From: Siderastrea siderea
Taxonomy: Eukaryota; Cnidaria; Anthozoa; Scleractinia; Rhizangiidae
DNA length: 64,000 nt
Direction of reading: 5' to 3'
Assembly: GCA_964030785.1 (NCBI GenBank)
Contig: OZ034978.1
Coordinates: 4,969,001 to 5,033,000 of the forward strand
In this document: positions 51,971-59,306 of the stretch, piece by piece
Layout: each line of letters starts with the position of its first letter
How positions within the stretch are numbered: position 1 is the first letter of the stretch
Notes under the pieces: model-generated
What the model saw: the letters and a program-made list of their open reading frames with translations, nothing else
Database searches by the model: none
What the model was told of the DNA's origin: nothing
Made by a program: the position numbers and the translations under genes

Positions 51971-52982
51971 AATGGTCTTTGTTGTGCAACAGGATCAGTT
52001 GTTTGTCAGAAAGGGGTCCAAACGTCGTGATGTGGAACGATCGCTGCGCATCCACCAGGATGATCTGGTAACCGGTGAGGGAGGGAGCTTGACTGAATTG
52101 GGTCAAGGCGTCATAGCTGCAAGGACCCAAGGGTACCTGGGCTTCATTCTGGAGGTCCAGAGCTAGGGTTCTCTGCAGGGGTCTTCCTTTGCAGATGCTG
52201 TTGTATTTCGGGTGCTGGTCCACGCGAGCTTTGGCGAGCACGAGAGCTCTGGCACAACAGAGCTCATCATCATTTTGGATGCGGATGACCGAGGTTTTCT
52301 TGGTTGTCAACATGGTCATGGTAGGATGGCCTGGTTTCCCACGACGGGGTCTGCCGGTACCTTGAGGAGCATGATGGACTTGAGTGATGGAGACTTGAAA
52401 GGAGTCATCCATTTCAAATTGTTCGTTGCTGTTGAGGGCTTGGGCTAAACGTTGAAACAGGGCCTCCACACGTTCTGTGTCTCGACGCCATTCACCTGCA
52501 CGTAATCCCCACCCCTGAAAATTATTGTGCAGGCGATCGGATGCTATGGTAAAGTAGAGGCGATCTTGATCGTGGAGGTCGGGGGTGGTGGTTAACACTT
52601 GATCGACGGCTCGACGTAATCCATCTTGGAGAGCTTGGGTTATATTTTGACCTGGCATCAAGGTCCCCCTTTGACGTAACTGGGTCTTGAAATGACGTTC
52701 TTGTACCCCCATGCGATCACTCTTCCGATTCACAAAAGGTTCTAAGTCAAATTGGAAGGTAACTTGCGCAGAGGGATCCAATCCACCCCCGCTTTGTTCC
52801 CATTGGTCCAAGGCCTCTTCACAAATGTCGTCGTCACTGTCCGCCATGTTTTCGGTGCAAATCAAAGGCCCCATACAGGAATTGGTGTCGTCTTCTGAAT
52901 CAGAGATGTCCAAACCGAGCATGGACATTATCTCACGTGTAGCGAGGCCGCTTGGCCCCGCCACATTGTCTTGTGAGGACAT
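51900..52982 (-). CDS. N-terminal region of the viral polymerase, separate overlapping ORF
   Basis: 360 codons from an ATG 34 bases downstream of a TATA box. The acidic N-terminus is followed by a conserved domain in the last 130 residues: DDELCCARA (238-246), a GRPLQ block, VPLGPC, ILVDA and DHYDVITKLPGFF (336-348). In related elements this region is fused to the polymerase. Here it ends in a stop 71 bases into the overlap with the polymerase frame, which lies +1 to it, and the two frames carry complementary halves of one conserved zinc-finger start. Either a small deletion split one gene or a +1 shift joins the two. The pairing of D-x-x-C and H-Y-D recalls OTU-type cysteine proteases; that is only a resemblance. 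Confidence 0.85.
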   Translation of the reverse strand: MSSQDNVAGPSGLATREIMSMLGLDISDSEDDTNSCMGPLICTENMADSDDDICEEALDQWEQSGGGLDPSAQVTFQFDLEPFVNRKSDRMGVQERHFKTQLRQRGTLMPGQNITQALQDGLRRAVDQVLTTTPDLHDQDRLYFTIASDRLHNNFQGWGLRAGEWRRDTERVEALFQRLAQALNSNEQFEMDDSFQVSITQVHHAPQGTGRPRRGKPGHPTMTMLTTKKTSVIRIQNDDELCCARALVLAKARVDQHPKYNSICKGRPLQRTLALDLQNEAQVPLGPCSYDALTQFSQAPSLTGYQIILVDAQRSFHITTFGPLSDKQLILLHNKDHYDVITKLPGFFGSSYVCGLLETL

Positions 52983-53015
52983 GATCAGATGAACTCACTG
53001 GAGATCGGGGCTCTG

Positions 53016-53023
53016 TTTTTATA
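53016..53023 (-). promoter_or_regulatory. TATA box for the polymerase transcript
   Basis: TATAAAAA on the minus strand, 34 bases upstream of the ATG at 52,982, a spacing shared by several other genes of the element. Confidence 0.75.
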
Positions 53024-53028
53024 GAGAT

Positions 53029-53165
53029 CCACGCAAAGTATTGTGGTCTCTCTAAGGGGGGTTCCACGCAAAGTATTGTGGTCTCTCTAAGGGGGGTTCC
53101 ACGCAAAGTATTGTGGTCTCTCTAAGGGGGGTTCCACGCGAAGCATGCTGGGCTAACTAGGGGAG
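53029..53165. repeat. 35-bp tandem repeat (about 4 copies) in the divergent promoter region
   Basis: Unit beginning CCACGCAAAGTATTGTGG and ending CTAAGGGGGGTT, exactly 35 bp. Units start at 53,029, 53,064, 53,099 and 53,134; the first three are nearly identical and the fourth has diverged. The array sits between the two TATA boxes of divergent genes, so it may be an upstream activating or enhancer array, or a replication-associated element. Confidence 0.95.
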
Positions 53166-53325
53166 GATGACCAAACAGAGCACGGGATGCCTAGGGGAGG
53201 GGAAAGAGCCAATGAGAGAGAGAGGGTCCAGGGGTGCCCTAGGGAGGGGTGGGACGGGGTGGGGGGACCCCCCTCCCCCCTCTTTAGTTAGGACCCCTGG
53301 TGCATCACGGGAACGAATGAGAGAC

Positions 53326-53332
53326 TATAAAA
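53326..53332 (+). promoter_or_regulatory. TATA box for the rightward gene
   Basis: TATAAAA, 31 bases upstream of the ATG at 53,364 (context AAAATGG, a good initiation context). Confidence 0.8.
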
Positions 53333-53363
53333 CAGATCGCCCCTCGAGGTCAGTCATCTCAAA

Positions 53364-54606
53364 ATGGACTCTAGTGTAGACGACCTGTTGAACAAGTTCG
53401 AGAAGTTTGAAGTGGCCGAAATTTTAAATGAGGTTAAGGAGTGGGCAATCGACGACGGAGACATCCGAGAGTTTGGGGAAGCGCTGTTGGAAGAAAGGAG
53501 GAAAAGGAGGCTGCTCGCCCAAGCAGCCCAAGCAGCACGCCACACCTACGTGCAACAGCACTGGAACCCGGGCTGCTACCCCCAAATCACCACCGCGTGG
53601 TACATCCGGGGCCTCGACTTCTGCTGGACCAACTGGCACCACCAGTTCAAGAGGCCCCGGACACCCCCACCAGCGCCTCATGGGTGGCCCCGGACATCCC
53701 CACCAGCACCGCCCCCCTCGCCCGAGGTCTCCCGAAAGAGAGGTCCGCCGCAGTCACCGTCGCAGACCCCCAGTGAATTACAACGAAAACAACGACGACA
53801 ATGATGATGACCTTAACGACGACGATGACCTTAACGACAGCGACTCAAACGACAATGACCTTAACGACAGTGACTCAAACGACGATGACATCCTGGCAGA
53901 ATTAGCAGAGCTCAGGGCGAAACAAGAGCGACGACGGGCGCAGCAAAAGGCTAGCAGAGCCAGGCGCAAGGCCAGAAAGGCAAAAGGTAGTGAGACCCCC
54001 CTGGTAAGCGTTGAGGACGACGTTTACAAGGAAGTGGCCAAGCTCCGTGCCAAAGAAGCCCGACGACGGGCGCAGCGACGGGCTGAGAGTAATAGGTACC
54101 GGGCCAGACACCGCGACCGAATAGCAGCCTACCAGAAACAGTACTATGCCCTGAATGTAGAACGACTCCGGGCCTATAAAAGAGAATACTACCGTTCGAA
54201 AGCAGGTCAGCAGTGGCAGCAACAATACATAGTGAGAAAGCGTGAGGCCGCTGCCCTCACAAGGGCCATGGTTCAAAAGAGAACGGAGGAGAAACGCCAA
54301 GCCTTAGGGCCCCTCAAATTAACGGTCACGTTGGAGGATTTTATGTCGGACTTTTGCCATACCCTGTCGCCCAGCCCTGAGGATGCCATGGATCAATCTA
54401 GTACCCTCATGGACATGGATTCGGGGGTCCTTCATCCCCTGGATCATTCCGTAGGTGACGAATCTTCTTGTGACATGTGGGACGATGGGAAAGGATTTTT
54501 AGACAATTTACTCGATGACTTGTCATCGGACGAGTCTTTGTTTGACTTTGTAAATGACATGATGGAGGAGGATCCTTCATTTGATTTGGATGACTTTGTC
54601 AGTTAA
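53364..54606 (+). CDS. Rightward regulatory-type gene in two overlapping frames
   Basis: The first ATG opens a 146-codon frame whose start looks authentic (DDLLNKFEKFEVAEILNEVK, then WNPGCYPQITTAWYIRGLDF), ending in a Pro-rich stretch at 53,804. A second frame, +1 to the first and open from 53,428 to 54,606 (392 codons), carries an Asp/Asn-rich block, a long Arg/Ala-rich basic region (ELAELRAKQERRRAQ..., RAYKREYYRSKA) and an acidic C-terminus (DLDDFVS). The natural product probably begins in frame one and finishes in frame two. A frameshift, a small intron, or dual coding could explain this. A basic region plus an acidic tail suggests a DNA-binding regulator, by inference only. It is the only plus-strand gene of the element in this window. 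Confidence 0.65.
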
Positions 54607-54870
54607 ACCCCCCTCGTCTTTGTATGTTTTGGCAGAATCGTCTCAGTATTTTGGAAGAACATCCGTCTCAGTATTTGACAGAACATTCGTATTAGTATTT
54701 GTGACAACTCATCAATCAAAATGACACAAGTGACATTGTTTTTTATTTTTTATCAGGAGTGTCTACATCACAAGGGGTTTTGTCTCGCCAATCCTGCTTG
54801 AGACTCAACACGAACTGCAGAATAACAATGTGATATTTTCATTTTTTGACTCAACATGTTAATTAAATGT
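54607..54870. other. Convergent intergenic region with poly(A) signals
   Basis: Lies between the 3' ends of the rightward gene and the phospholipase gene. Three imperfect units around CGTCTCAGTATTTG occur at 54,644-54,705. AATAAA lies on the minus strand at 54,742-54,747, and AATTAAA-like sequence on the plus strand near 54,858. Confidence 0.6.
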
Positions 54871-55227
54871 TTACAATTTTAAACGTTTCTTGGCTTGCAT
54901 AATTTTCTTGACCACCCGTTCCGTCTTGTTTTTCTTGCCGGGTAATCGATCAATGGCTTGGATCATCTTGGTATCGGCTTTCCATTTATCTTGCAAATTC
55001 TTGGCACGACTGTAATCAATGTCGTGTTGCTTAGCAATCTGGTCCAAGCGATTGATCCCGGGATCCCCACGTTTCAGACGTTTAGCCAAATGGGTGCCAG
55101 GGCCCATGTACTGATAACCGGGCCAATGAAATTCCTTCCCCGTTTTCGCAATCCATTTTTGGACATCCAAGGCCCCTCCTCGTTGGGGGCGTTTCCGTTT
55201 AATACCCCTTCTCCTCTTGGTGGGCAT
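54871..55227 (-). CDS. Phospholipase A2 domain protein (parvovirus VP1u-like)
   Basis: 118 residues. A basic N-terminus carries PQRGGAL (residues 14-20), the motif shared with the element's core proteins and fitting an adenain-type cleavage site. The rest is the PLA2 signature: the calcium-binding loop YMGPGT (40-45), RGDPGINRLDQIAKQHD with the catalytic His68-Asp69 pair, then DYSRA. In parvoviruses this domain sits in a capsid protein and breaches endosomal membranes during entry; a virion role here is inferred. Cleavage at RGG would free the enzyme domain from its basic leader. It is the most downstream of a series of leftward genes and follows the 217-residue protein gene with only 2 bases between them. 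Confidence 0.9.
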   Translation of the reverse strand: MPTKRRRGIKRKRPQRGGALDVQKWIAKTGKEFHWPGYQYMGPGTHLAKRLKRGDPGINRLDQIAKQHDIDYSRAKNLQDKWKADTKMIQAIDRLPGKKNKTERVVKKIMQAKKRLKL

Positions 55228-55229
55228 GT

Positions 55230-55883
55230 TTATTCACTGTCGTATTGCAAACGTCTCCGTCGGGGCTGTTTGGGTTTGGTCCAATCTTCCCAACCGGGTA
55301 AGGGTTTCAATCGTTGCACTTCCCGGGAGACGCCTTTGCCTTTGCCTTTGCCTTTCGCGGCACCACTTTCGGTTAAATGCTTTTCCCAGGCCTTGCGTCG
55401 TTCTCGCACGGCTTCTAAACGCGATCGGATATCCCCTCGACTGGTGGAAGGTCTCTCTTCTCCTCGACTGGTAGAAGGTCTCTGTTCTCTCGCGCCTTCC
55501 CTGGTAGCAGGGGTAATGGTGGGTTTGGGAGCCGACGGACCTCCTTTTATCATGCGCTTCAACCATTGTTCCACGGGTCCTGTCACCAAATCCCCGGCTT
55601 CTTCTTCTTCGCCTGGTGGACCACCCGGGGCACCCGGGGCACCAACCCCCACCCCGCCAGGAAATTGACGAATGCGTTTGGTTAACTTGATTAATTCTTG
55701 ACTCAACGGTTTGGTTTGAGCATTGACCAGGGCGGGAGGTAATTGGGGATTGGCTAACAACACATGTTTTTTGGCGGCGAGCGTTGCGGCTTTGTTCAAC
55801 AAGGCATTTTCGGTGAGTTCTCCTTTGTAATATTGAATGAGTTGTTCCAAGTCCTTTTGGGGAATCATGTACACTTCGTCCAT
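55230..55883 (-). CDS. Conserved Polinton-type protein of unknown function, 217 aa
   Basis: The N-terminus MDEVYMIPQKDLEQLIQYY and the following YKGELTENALLNKAA and PLSQELIKLTKRIRQF blocks are typical of a protein found repeatedly in cnidarian Polinton-like elements (recalled, not searched). A Gly/Pro-rich linker, Arg/Ser-rich low-complexity sequence with a repeated RPSTSRG unit, and a basic C-terminus follow. The start is the ATG at 55,883, which overlaps the preceding ORF by 19 bases. Function unknown; the composition would suit a virion-associated or nucleic-acid-binding protein. Confidence 0.75.
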   Translation of the reverse strand: MDEVYMIPQKDLEQLIQYYKGELTENALLNKAATLAAKKHVLLANPQLPPALVNAQTKPLSQELIKLTKRIRQFPGGVGVGAPGAPGGPPGEEEEAGDLVTGPVEQWLKRMIKGGPSAPKPTITPATREGAREQRPSTSRGEERPSTSRGDIRSRLEAVRERRKAWEKHLTESGAAKGKGKGKGVSREVQRLKPLPGWEDWTKPKQPRRRRLQYDSE

Positions 55884-56089
55884 GATCGTTGACTACAGTC
55901 GGGGCAAAGTTCCCCGTCTTCCTGGTCACGGCAACTCTTACAAAGACGGGCCCTCAAGATGTGTTGGTACTCTCGATACAACAGGTGATATTTATGCTTC
56001 CAATAATGACACTCGTCTTTCCACTTGTCGGTGGCCCGATTGGCCTCTTGTAATAGAGCCATCCACGTAGGGAGGGTTAACGAACACAT
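55865..56089 (-). CDS. Small Cys-rich protein, putative zinc binder
   Basis: About 74 residues from the ATG at 56,089 (56,095 is an alternative; the longer frame to 56,149 begins at a GTG inside the neighbouring gene). A charged helical segment (EANRATDKWKDECHYWKHKY) is followed by CKSCRDQEDGELCPDC, two CxxC pairs spaced eight residues apart, which would suit a zinc ribbon. It overlaps both neighbours by a few bases. Family not recognised. Confidence 0.65.
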   Translation of the reverse strand: MCSLTLPTWMALLQEANRATDKWKDECHYWKHKYHLLYREYQHILRARLCKSCRDQEDGELCPDCSQRSWTKCT

Positions 56090-56394
56090 TGACATAACAC
56101 CTCGTGAAGTCCTTGAAACAATCCGCTTCCTTTTTGTCGGACTAACCACTGACGACGTTTTTTGACGGAATGTTGACGACGTCCCAAATCACGTAGTACC
56201 TTTTTATAGGGTTGAAGTTTAGCCAGCATGGGTGGGGTGACAGGAATCTTGTTTTTTAAAAAGTTCAACACCAGTTCACTCACAGCATTGATTTGATCGG
56301 CATTGGCATGTTGTAACAACTCTTGACGTTTGGAACCATTGGCTTCTTGTAACATGGACCGTAAAAACGGTAATTGACGTCGAAGACGTTGCAT
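56077..56394 (-). CDS. Conserved Polinton/adintovirus core-type protein, 105 aa
   Basis: Helical, basic protein: MQRLRRQLPFLRSMLQEANG, then INAVSELVLNFLKNKIPVT, LQPYKKVLRDL and VKKRRQWLVRQKGSGLF. The block from VSELVLN to the KKRR...LV segment matches a small protein that I know recurs in these elements, usually ending in a QKGGF-like motif suitable for adenain cleavage. Here that site reads QKGSGLF. The ATG lies 3 bases past the stop of the 54-residue core gene. A DNA-packaging or cement role is inferred, not shown. Confidence 0.7.
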   Translation of the reverse strand: MQRLRRQLPFLRSMLQEANGSKRQELLQHANADQINAVSELVLNFLKNKIPVTPPMLAKLQPYKKVLRDLGRRQHSVKKRRQWLVRQKGSGLFQGLHEVLCQCVR

Positions 56395-56397
56395 CCT

Positions 56398-56562
56398 TTA
56401 TCGGTGACGACGACGATACCGTTGATTGGCTTTTTGAATCGTGCGTTTTATACGTTTATCCGTTTCCAAGGCCGCGGCTTTCCCCAATCCTACCATGGCG
56501 GGGACCAATAGATTTAAAAAACCGCCTCGTTGACGACGGCGTCGTCTTCTCCTCCTCACCAT
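56398..56562 (-). CDS. 54-residue Arg-rich core protein with QRGG motif
   Basis: Short ORF: MVRRRR followed by more Arg, then QRGGFLNLLVPAMVGLGKAAA and a basic C-terminus (YRRRHR). Arg cluster, RGG cleavage motif and a following hydrophobic helix are the layout of adenoviral pX/mu-like core proteins. The ATG at 56,562 overlaps the end of the preceding core gene by 7 bases, and the stop at 56,398 is 3 bases before the next ATG. Probably condenses DNA inside the capsid and is matured by the protease. Confidence 0.8.
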   Translation of the reverse strand: MVRRRRRRRRQRGGFLNLLVPAMVGLGKAAALETDKRIKRTIQKANQRYRRRHR

Positions 56563-56888
56563 GGTCGACCCGTCAATAGACGTTGAAGGGCTTTGTCTTG
56601 TTTGATGAGGTCTTGCGTCTCTTTATAGCCTTGACGGGTATTGCGTTTGAAATCGGACCACCAACCCCCACCTCGTTGTCGTCGGTAATGTTGTACATTA
56701 TCGGTAATGCCTTTCAAGGCTTGACCCCCTAATTTGCCTAAAGCCAGTCCAAACCCAGGGGCGGGACCTGATAGAAACATACTCATGCCATGGGCAATTT
56801 TATCCACCAAACGGGGTTTGCGACGCATTAAAGCCCCTCCTCGTTGTTTCCTTTTTCTGCGTCGTCGTCGTCGTGGTTGGACGGCCAT
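56556..56888 (-). CDS. Arg-rich core protein with two RGG sites, 110 aa
   Basis: MAVQPRRRRRRKRKQRGGAL starts the protein, an amphipathic/hydrophobic stretch follows (GPAPGFGLALGKLGGQALKG), and a second RRQRGGGWW occurs near residue 75. Two RGG motifs would give three mature fragments if both are cut by the adenain-like protease, as adenoviral precursors are. The glycine-rich middle helix could act on membranes like adenoviral protein VI, by analogy only. Start: the ATG at 56,888, overlapping the upstream gene's end. Confidence 0.75.
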   Translation of the reverse strand: MAVQPRRRRRRKRKQRGGALMRRKPRLVDKIAHGMSMFLSGPAPGFGLALGKLGGQALKGITDNVQHYRRQRGGGWWSDFKRNTRQGYKETQDLIKQDKALQRLLTGRPW

Positions 56889-57493
56889 GGTTCTAAGAGT
56901 GTGGGACTAGGAGGGAGCGGCTTTTTATGGATCCAATAGTCTTTGGGTCTCAAGGGACGAGGACATCCGTCTACATAGCATAGGCCTTCCAAGGGTTGGT
57001 ACACAAAATGACCATGGTAATCTTGGAGACATCGTTTGGGTAACGGAGGGGTGAAATCCACAATGGTATCATCCAAGGTTTGCATCTTGATTAAAAATCG
57101 TTCCAGATCCTCCAAGGGAATACCCCGCACATGGGTTTTCAATTCGGTCAAGGCTTTGGCATAGGTGGTAAACGCAAATCGACTCATGGTCACTTTAAAT
57201 CGGTATTGTTTAAAATCATTCCATCCTTTGACCACGGTGCCCACGGCCGCCAAACACGCTACCAATGTACTGTTTTCCAAAAGGGGGCCCGCAATCATAC
57301 CCGCGGCCATCAGGAGTAAGGCCATGCCATTGAACAAGGCATTGATACACCTGTAATGATTCAACATTTTTCGATAACACCACCATTGTTGATGATAAAA
57401 AGCATACAACGAATCCATCCGTTGTAATAATTCCGGGGGGAAGGGAAGACCATGCTGTTTCGATCCATTCAATAACGACACGACGGTTTTCAT
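56828..57493 (-). CDS. Conserved membrane protein of the element, about 221 aa
   Basis: The first ATG is at 57,493 (two codons inside the longest frame, which begins at GTG). An N-terminal helical region is followed by two close hydrophobic segments (ALFNGMALLLMAAGMIAGPL and LVACLAAVGTVVKGW, about 54-90). Then comes a long helical part (FAFTTYAKALTELKTHVRGI) and a Pro-rich tail ending in an acidic stretch. Two membrane helices plus a helical cytosolic part recall SLATT-type membrane modules, but I claim no homology. Proteins like this recur in invertebrate Polinton-like elements. TATAAA at 57,547-57,552 could serve it. Confidence 0.65.
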   Translation of the reverse strand: MKTVVSLLNGSKQHGLPFPPELLQRMDSLYAFYHQQWWCYRKMLNHYRCINALFNGMALLLMAAGMIAGPLLENSTLVACLAAVGTVVKGWNDFKQYRFKVTMSRFAFTTYAKALTELKTHVRGIPLEDLERFLIKMQTLDDTIVDFTPPLPKRCLQDYHGHFVYQPLEGLCYVDGCPRPLRPKDYWIHKKPLPPSPTLLEPWPSNHDDDDAEKGNNEEGL

Positions 57494-57495
57494 CC

Positions 57496-58452
57496 TCACG
57501 GCGAAACACGGGACGACGAGGTTTGTACGCTCGGTGCTCCTCCTTGTTTATAACTGGTGACAATGCTATTGGTCATGGTGACATTAGCAATTTCACGTCC
57601 TTGGGCCAACTGTTCTTGATCTTGTAACAGCATCCGTAAACGTCGTTGTAAATCCGCTTGACGCAAGGTGCGAGGGGCTCGGCCAGAACTCCCAGACGTC
57701 CAAGATCCTCGAGGAGTGGCTGGATTAGAGGCCGGTGTCAAAGGGGAAGTGGGGGTATTTCGTCGTCGCCCACGTCGTCCACCACGTCCTCCACGACGGC
57801 CGCCACCACCACCACCACCACCTCCTCCACCACCACCACCACCACCTCCACCACCACCACCAGCACCACCACCACCACCAGCACCACCAGCACCACCACC
57901 ACCAGCACCACCAGCACCACCACCGCCAGCACCAGCACCACCAGCACCACCACCGCCAGCACCACCACCACGCCCACCAGCACCACCTCCACCAGCACCA
58001 CCACCACGTCCGCCACCACGGCCACCACTACCACCACGTCCACCACCACCACGTCCATTACCCCCAGCACCCGCTGCTGCTGTCCGGCCACTTGGTGCTG
58101 TTCGCCAACCAGGTGGACTTCTCGGGGACTCCGGGGTGGTCTGGGGGCTTTGGAATGGGGGTGAATGGGATGCTCGACTTCCTACCCCGGCTGGGGAAGA
58201 GGCCTGTACAGGGGGTGCACCATCCAAATCGGGCCAGGTGGCCACTGTCCTGGGGGAGGGGAGACTTCTCAAAAACTCACGGAGGACCTCGGGGTGCATT
58301 TCCTCCATGGCCACGTCCACAAGGCCTTCGTCTCCCGTGAAATACAGTTGTTGCAGGGTGCCTGGGGACATTTGATTACTGCTGGATGCCCCCACCCCCG
58401 CCGGGGACACGGTATCGTACGATTGCGGAGGTTGACGGTCATCATCGGCCAT
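57496..58452 (-). CDS. Gly-rich structural-type protein with (GGT)n-encoded tract
   Basis: The ATG at 58,452 is chosen because it is the first ATG after a TATA box at 58,491-58,497; the frame upstream to 58,482 has only a TTG. Acidic N-terminal part (about 110 residues, EEMHPEVLREFLRSLPSP), then Pro/Ser-rich linker, then about 90 residues of almost pure Gly with Ala/Arg (DNA 57,795-58,065, CCA/ACC repeats on the plus strand), then a basic tail and a short helical end (LRQADLQRRLRMLLQDQEQL). The Gly tract is likely to vary in length by slippage. Function unknown. Confidence 0.7.
   Translation of the reverse strand: MADDDRQPPQSYDTVSPAGVGASSSNQMSPGTLQQLYFTGDEGLVDVAMEEMHPEVLREFLRSLPSPRTVATWPDLDGAPPVQASSPAGVGSRASHSPPFQSPQTTPESPRSPPGWRTAPSGRTAAAGAGGNGRGGGGRGGSGGRGGGRGGGAGGGGAGGRGGGAGGGGAGGAGAGGGGAGGAGGGGAGGAGGGGGAGGGGGGGGGGGGGGGGGGGGGRRGGRGGRRGRRRNTPTSPLTPASNPATPRGSWTSGSSGRAPRTLRQADLQRRLRMLLQDQEQLAQGREIANVTMTNSIVTSYKQGGAPSVQTSSSRVSP
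57795..58065. repeat. (CCA)n-rich trinucleotide tract
   Basis: Degenerate CCA/CCG triplets encode the Gly-rich tract on the minus strand and create long artificial Pro-, His- and Thr-rich frames on the plus strand. Confidence 0.95.
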
Positions 58453-58490
58453 GCTTTGCTTTTCTCTTTTTACCTGTTCCAAGGGGGTGC

Positions 58491-58497
58491 CTTTATA
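58491..58497 (-). promoter_or_regulatory. TATA box for the Gly-rich gene
   Basis: TATAAAG on the minus strand, 39 bases upstream of the ATG at 58,452. It overlaps the stop codon region of the ATPase gene. Confidence 0.65.
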
Positions 58498-59146
58498 GTC
58501 GTTTTTGATAGGTGCGAGTCCATCCTTCGTCTTTTAAGAGGTGACTCAACACCCGTTGTTGATCGGACGAGGCCGGATGTAAATCCAAGACCAAATACCC
58601 ATACGGTCGTGTGGTGGCTTGATGAAACGTCTCCAACGTGTCTTTCCAAGTGGTCGGAAACGATTGAAGCATGACATTGCGTACCCCTAATTGATCTCGG
58701 GGGTTCTTGAACGCCACGATGTAATGGGCATTGCGGGATATACTTTTCGCATAGCGACCCACGGGAAACATGTCTTGGCACAAGTATAGGACGGTCACCC
58801 CTTGATGATGTGAATGTTTGGTGAATAAATCCAACACGCGTTTATCGTGACTCCCTTCGTCCATTAAATCATCCAAAACCAGGACCCCCTGTCCTTCAGG
58901 AAACCATTGCACTAAGGCCTCATGATCGGGAATCCCTTCGTGAAACACCACCCCATGATCTTGCATGCCTTGAAATCCATCTTGCCAGGCGCCATAACAA
59001 TAATGCATTTGGGTCGGTGGGGTTTCAAACAACTCCTGGTTGTCTACCAAGAGTTTTTCCGTAAACGCGGTTTTCCCACATCCCGAAGGTCCCACCACCA
59101 AGATAGAGGAAGGCGTATGAAAACGAAACGGTTTCCCCGTTTGCAT
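58493..59146 (-). CDS. Genome-packaging ATPase (FtsK/HerA, A32-like)
   Basis: 217 residues, the usual size in Polintons and adintoviruses. Walker A is VVGPSGCGKTAF (residues 17-28) and Walker B is GVLVLDDLMDE (87-97). YLCQDMFPVGRYAKSISRNAHYIV further on fits the sensor region (a Q, then the arginine-finger-like R), typical of A32-type packaging motors. It would drive viral DNA into the preformed capsid. The frame is intact with all motifs present. An AATAAAAA TATA-like box lies at 59,184-59,191, 38 bases upstream of the ATG, between this gene and the tRNA-like gene. Confidence 0.93.
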   Translation of the reverse strand: MQTGKPFRFHTPSSILVVGPSGCGKTAFTEKLLVDNQELFETPPTQMHYCYGAWQDGFQGMQDHGVVFHEGIPDHEALVQWFPEGQGVLVLDDLMDEGSHDKRVLDLFTKHSHHQGVTVLYLCQDMFPVGRYAKSISRNAHYIVAFKNPRDQLGVRNVMLQSFPTTWKDTLETFHQATTRPYGYLVLDLHPASSDQQRVLSHLLKDEGWTRTYQKRL

Positions 59147-59190
59147 GATGATGACGAACTACCCTTTAGAAAAAAAAGGCACCTTTTTAT

Positions 59191-59278
59191 TGGAATCGGT
59201 GGGACTCGAACCCACGCACGACCCTCCTCATGTATTCGAGGGGGGATCCAAAGGCTCTACCCACTGAGCTACGACTCC
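59191..59278 (-). tRNA. tRNA-like gene with atypical anticodon region
   Basis: The acceptor stem pairs GGAGTCG with CGATTCC (one G-T). The D arm is GCTC AGTGGGTA GAGC, and the T arm is GTGGG TTCGAGT CCCAC, both perfect. The discriminator is A. Between D and T stems lie 38 bases instead of about 23. A normal 5-bp anticodon stem is not evident; a longer hairpin (CCCCCCTC against GAGGAGGG, one mismatch, loop GAATACAT) occupies the region. It may be a tRNA with an intron or long variable arm, or a tRNA-like RNA. A run of eight T's, an RNA polymerase III stop, follows within about 20 bases. The isotype cannot be assigned. It lies between the viral protease and ATPase genes. Confidence 0.7.
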
Positions 59279-59306
59279 GACACCACTTTTTTCCAACAAA
59301 TTTTAT

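Noticed and set aside
53029..53165. Regular repeats resembling a CRISPR array
   Set aside because: Units are directly adjacent with no unique spacers, and the setting is a eukaryotic viral promoter region.
57658..58375. Plus-strand Pro-, His- and Thr-rich ORFs of 168-235 codons
   Set aside because: They are antisense readings of the CCA repeat that encodes the Gly-rich protein; all three frames stay open only because of the repeat.
58453..58482. Ten-residue N-terminal extension of the Gly-rich protein
   Set aside because: It would start at TTG and lie too close to the TATA box to be in the transcript; the ATG at 58,452 fits better.
59191..59278. Idea that the tRNA-like gene suppresses the protease TGA
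   Set aside because: A suppressor would need a TCA anticodon; TCA does not occur in the 38-base region between D and T stems.
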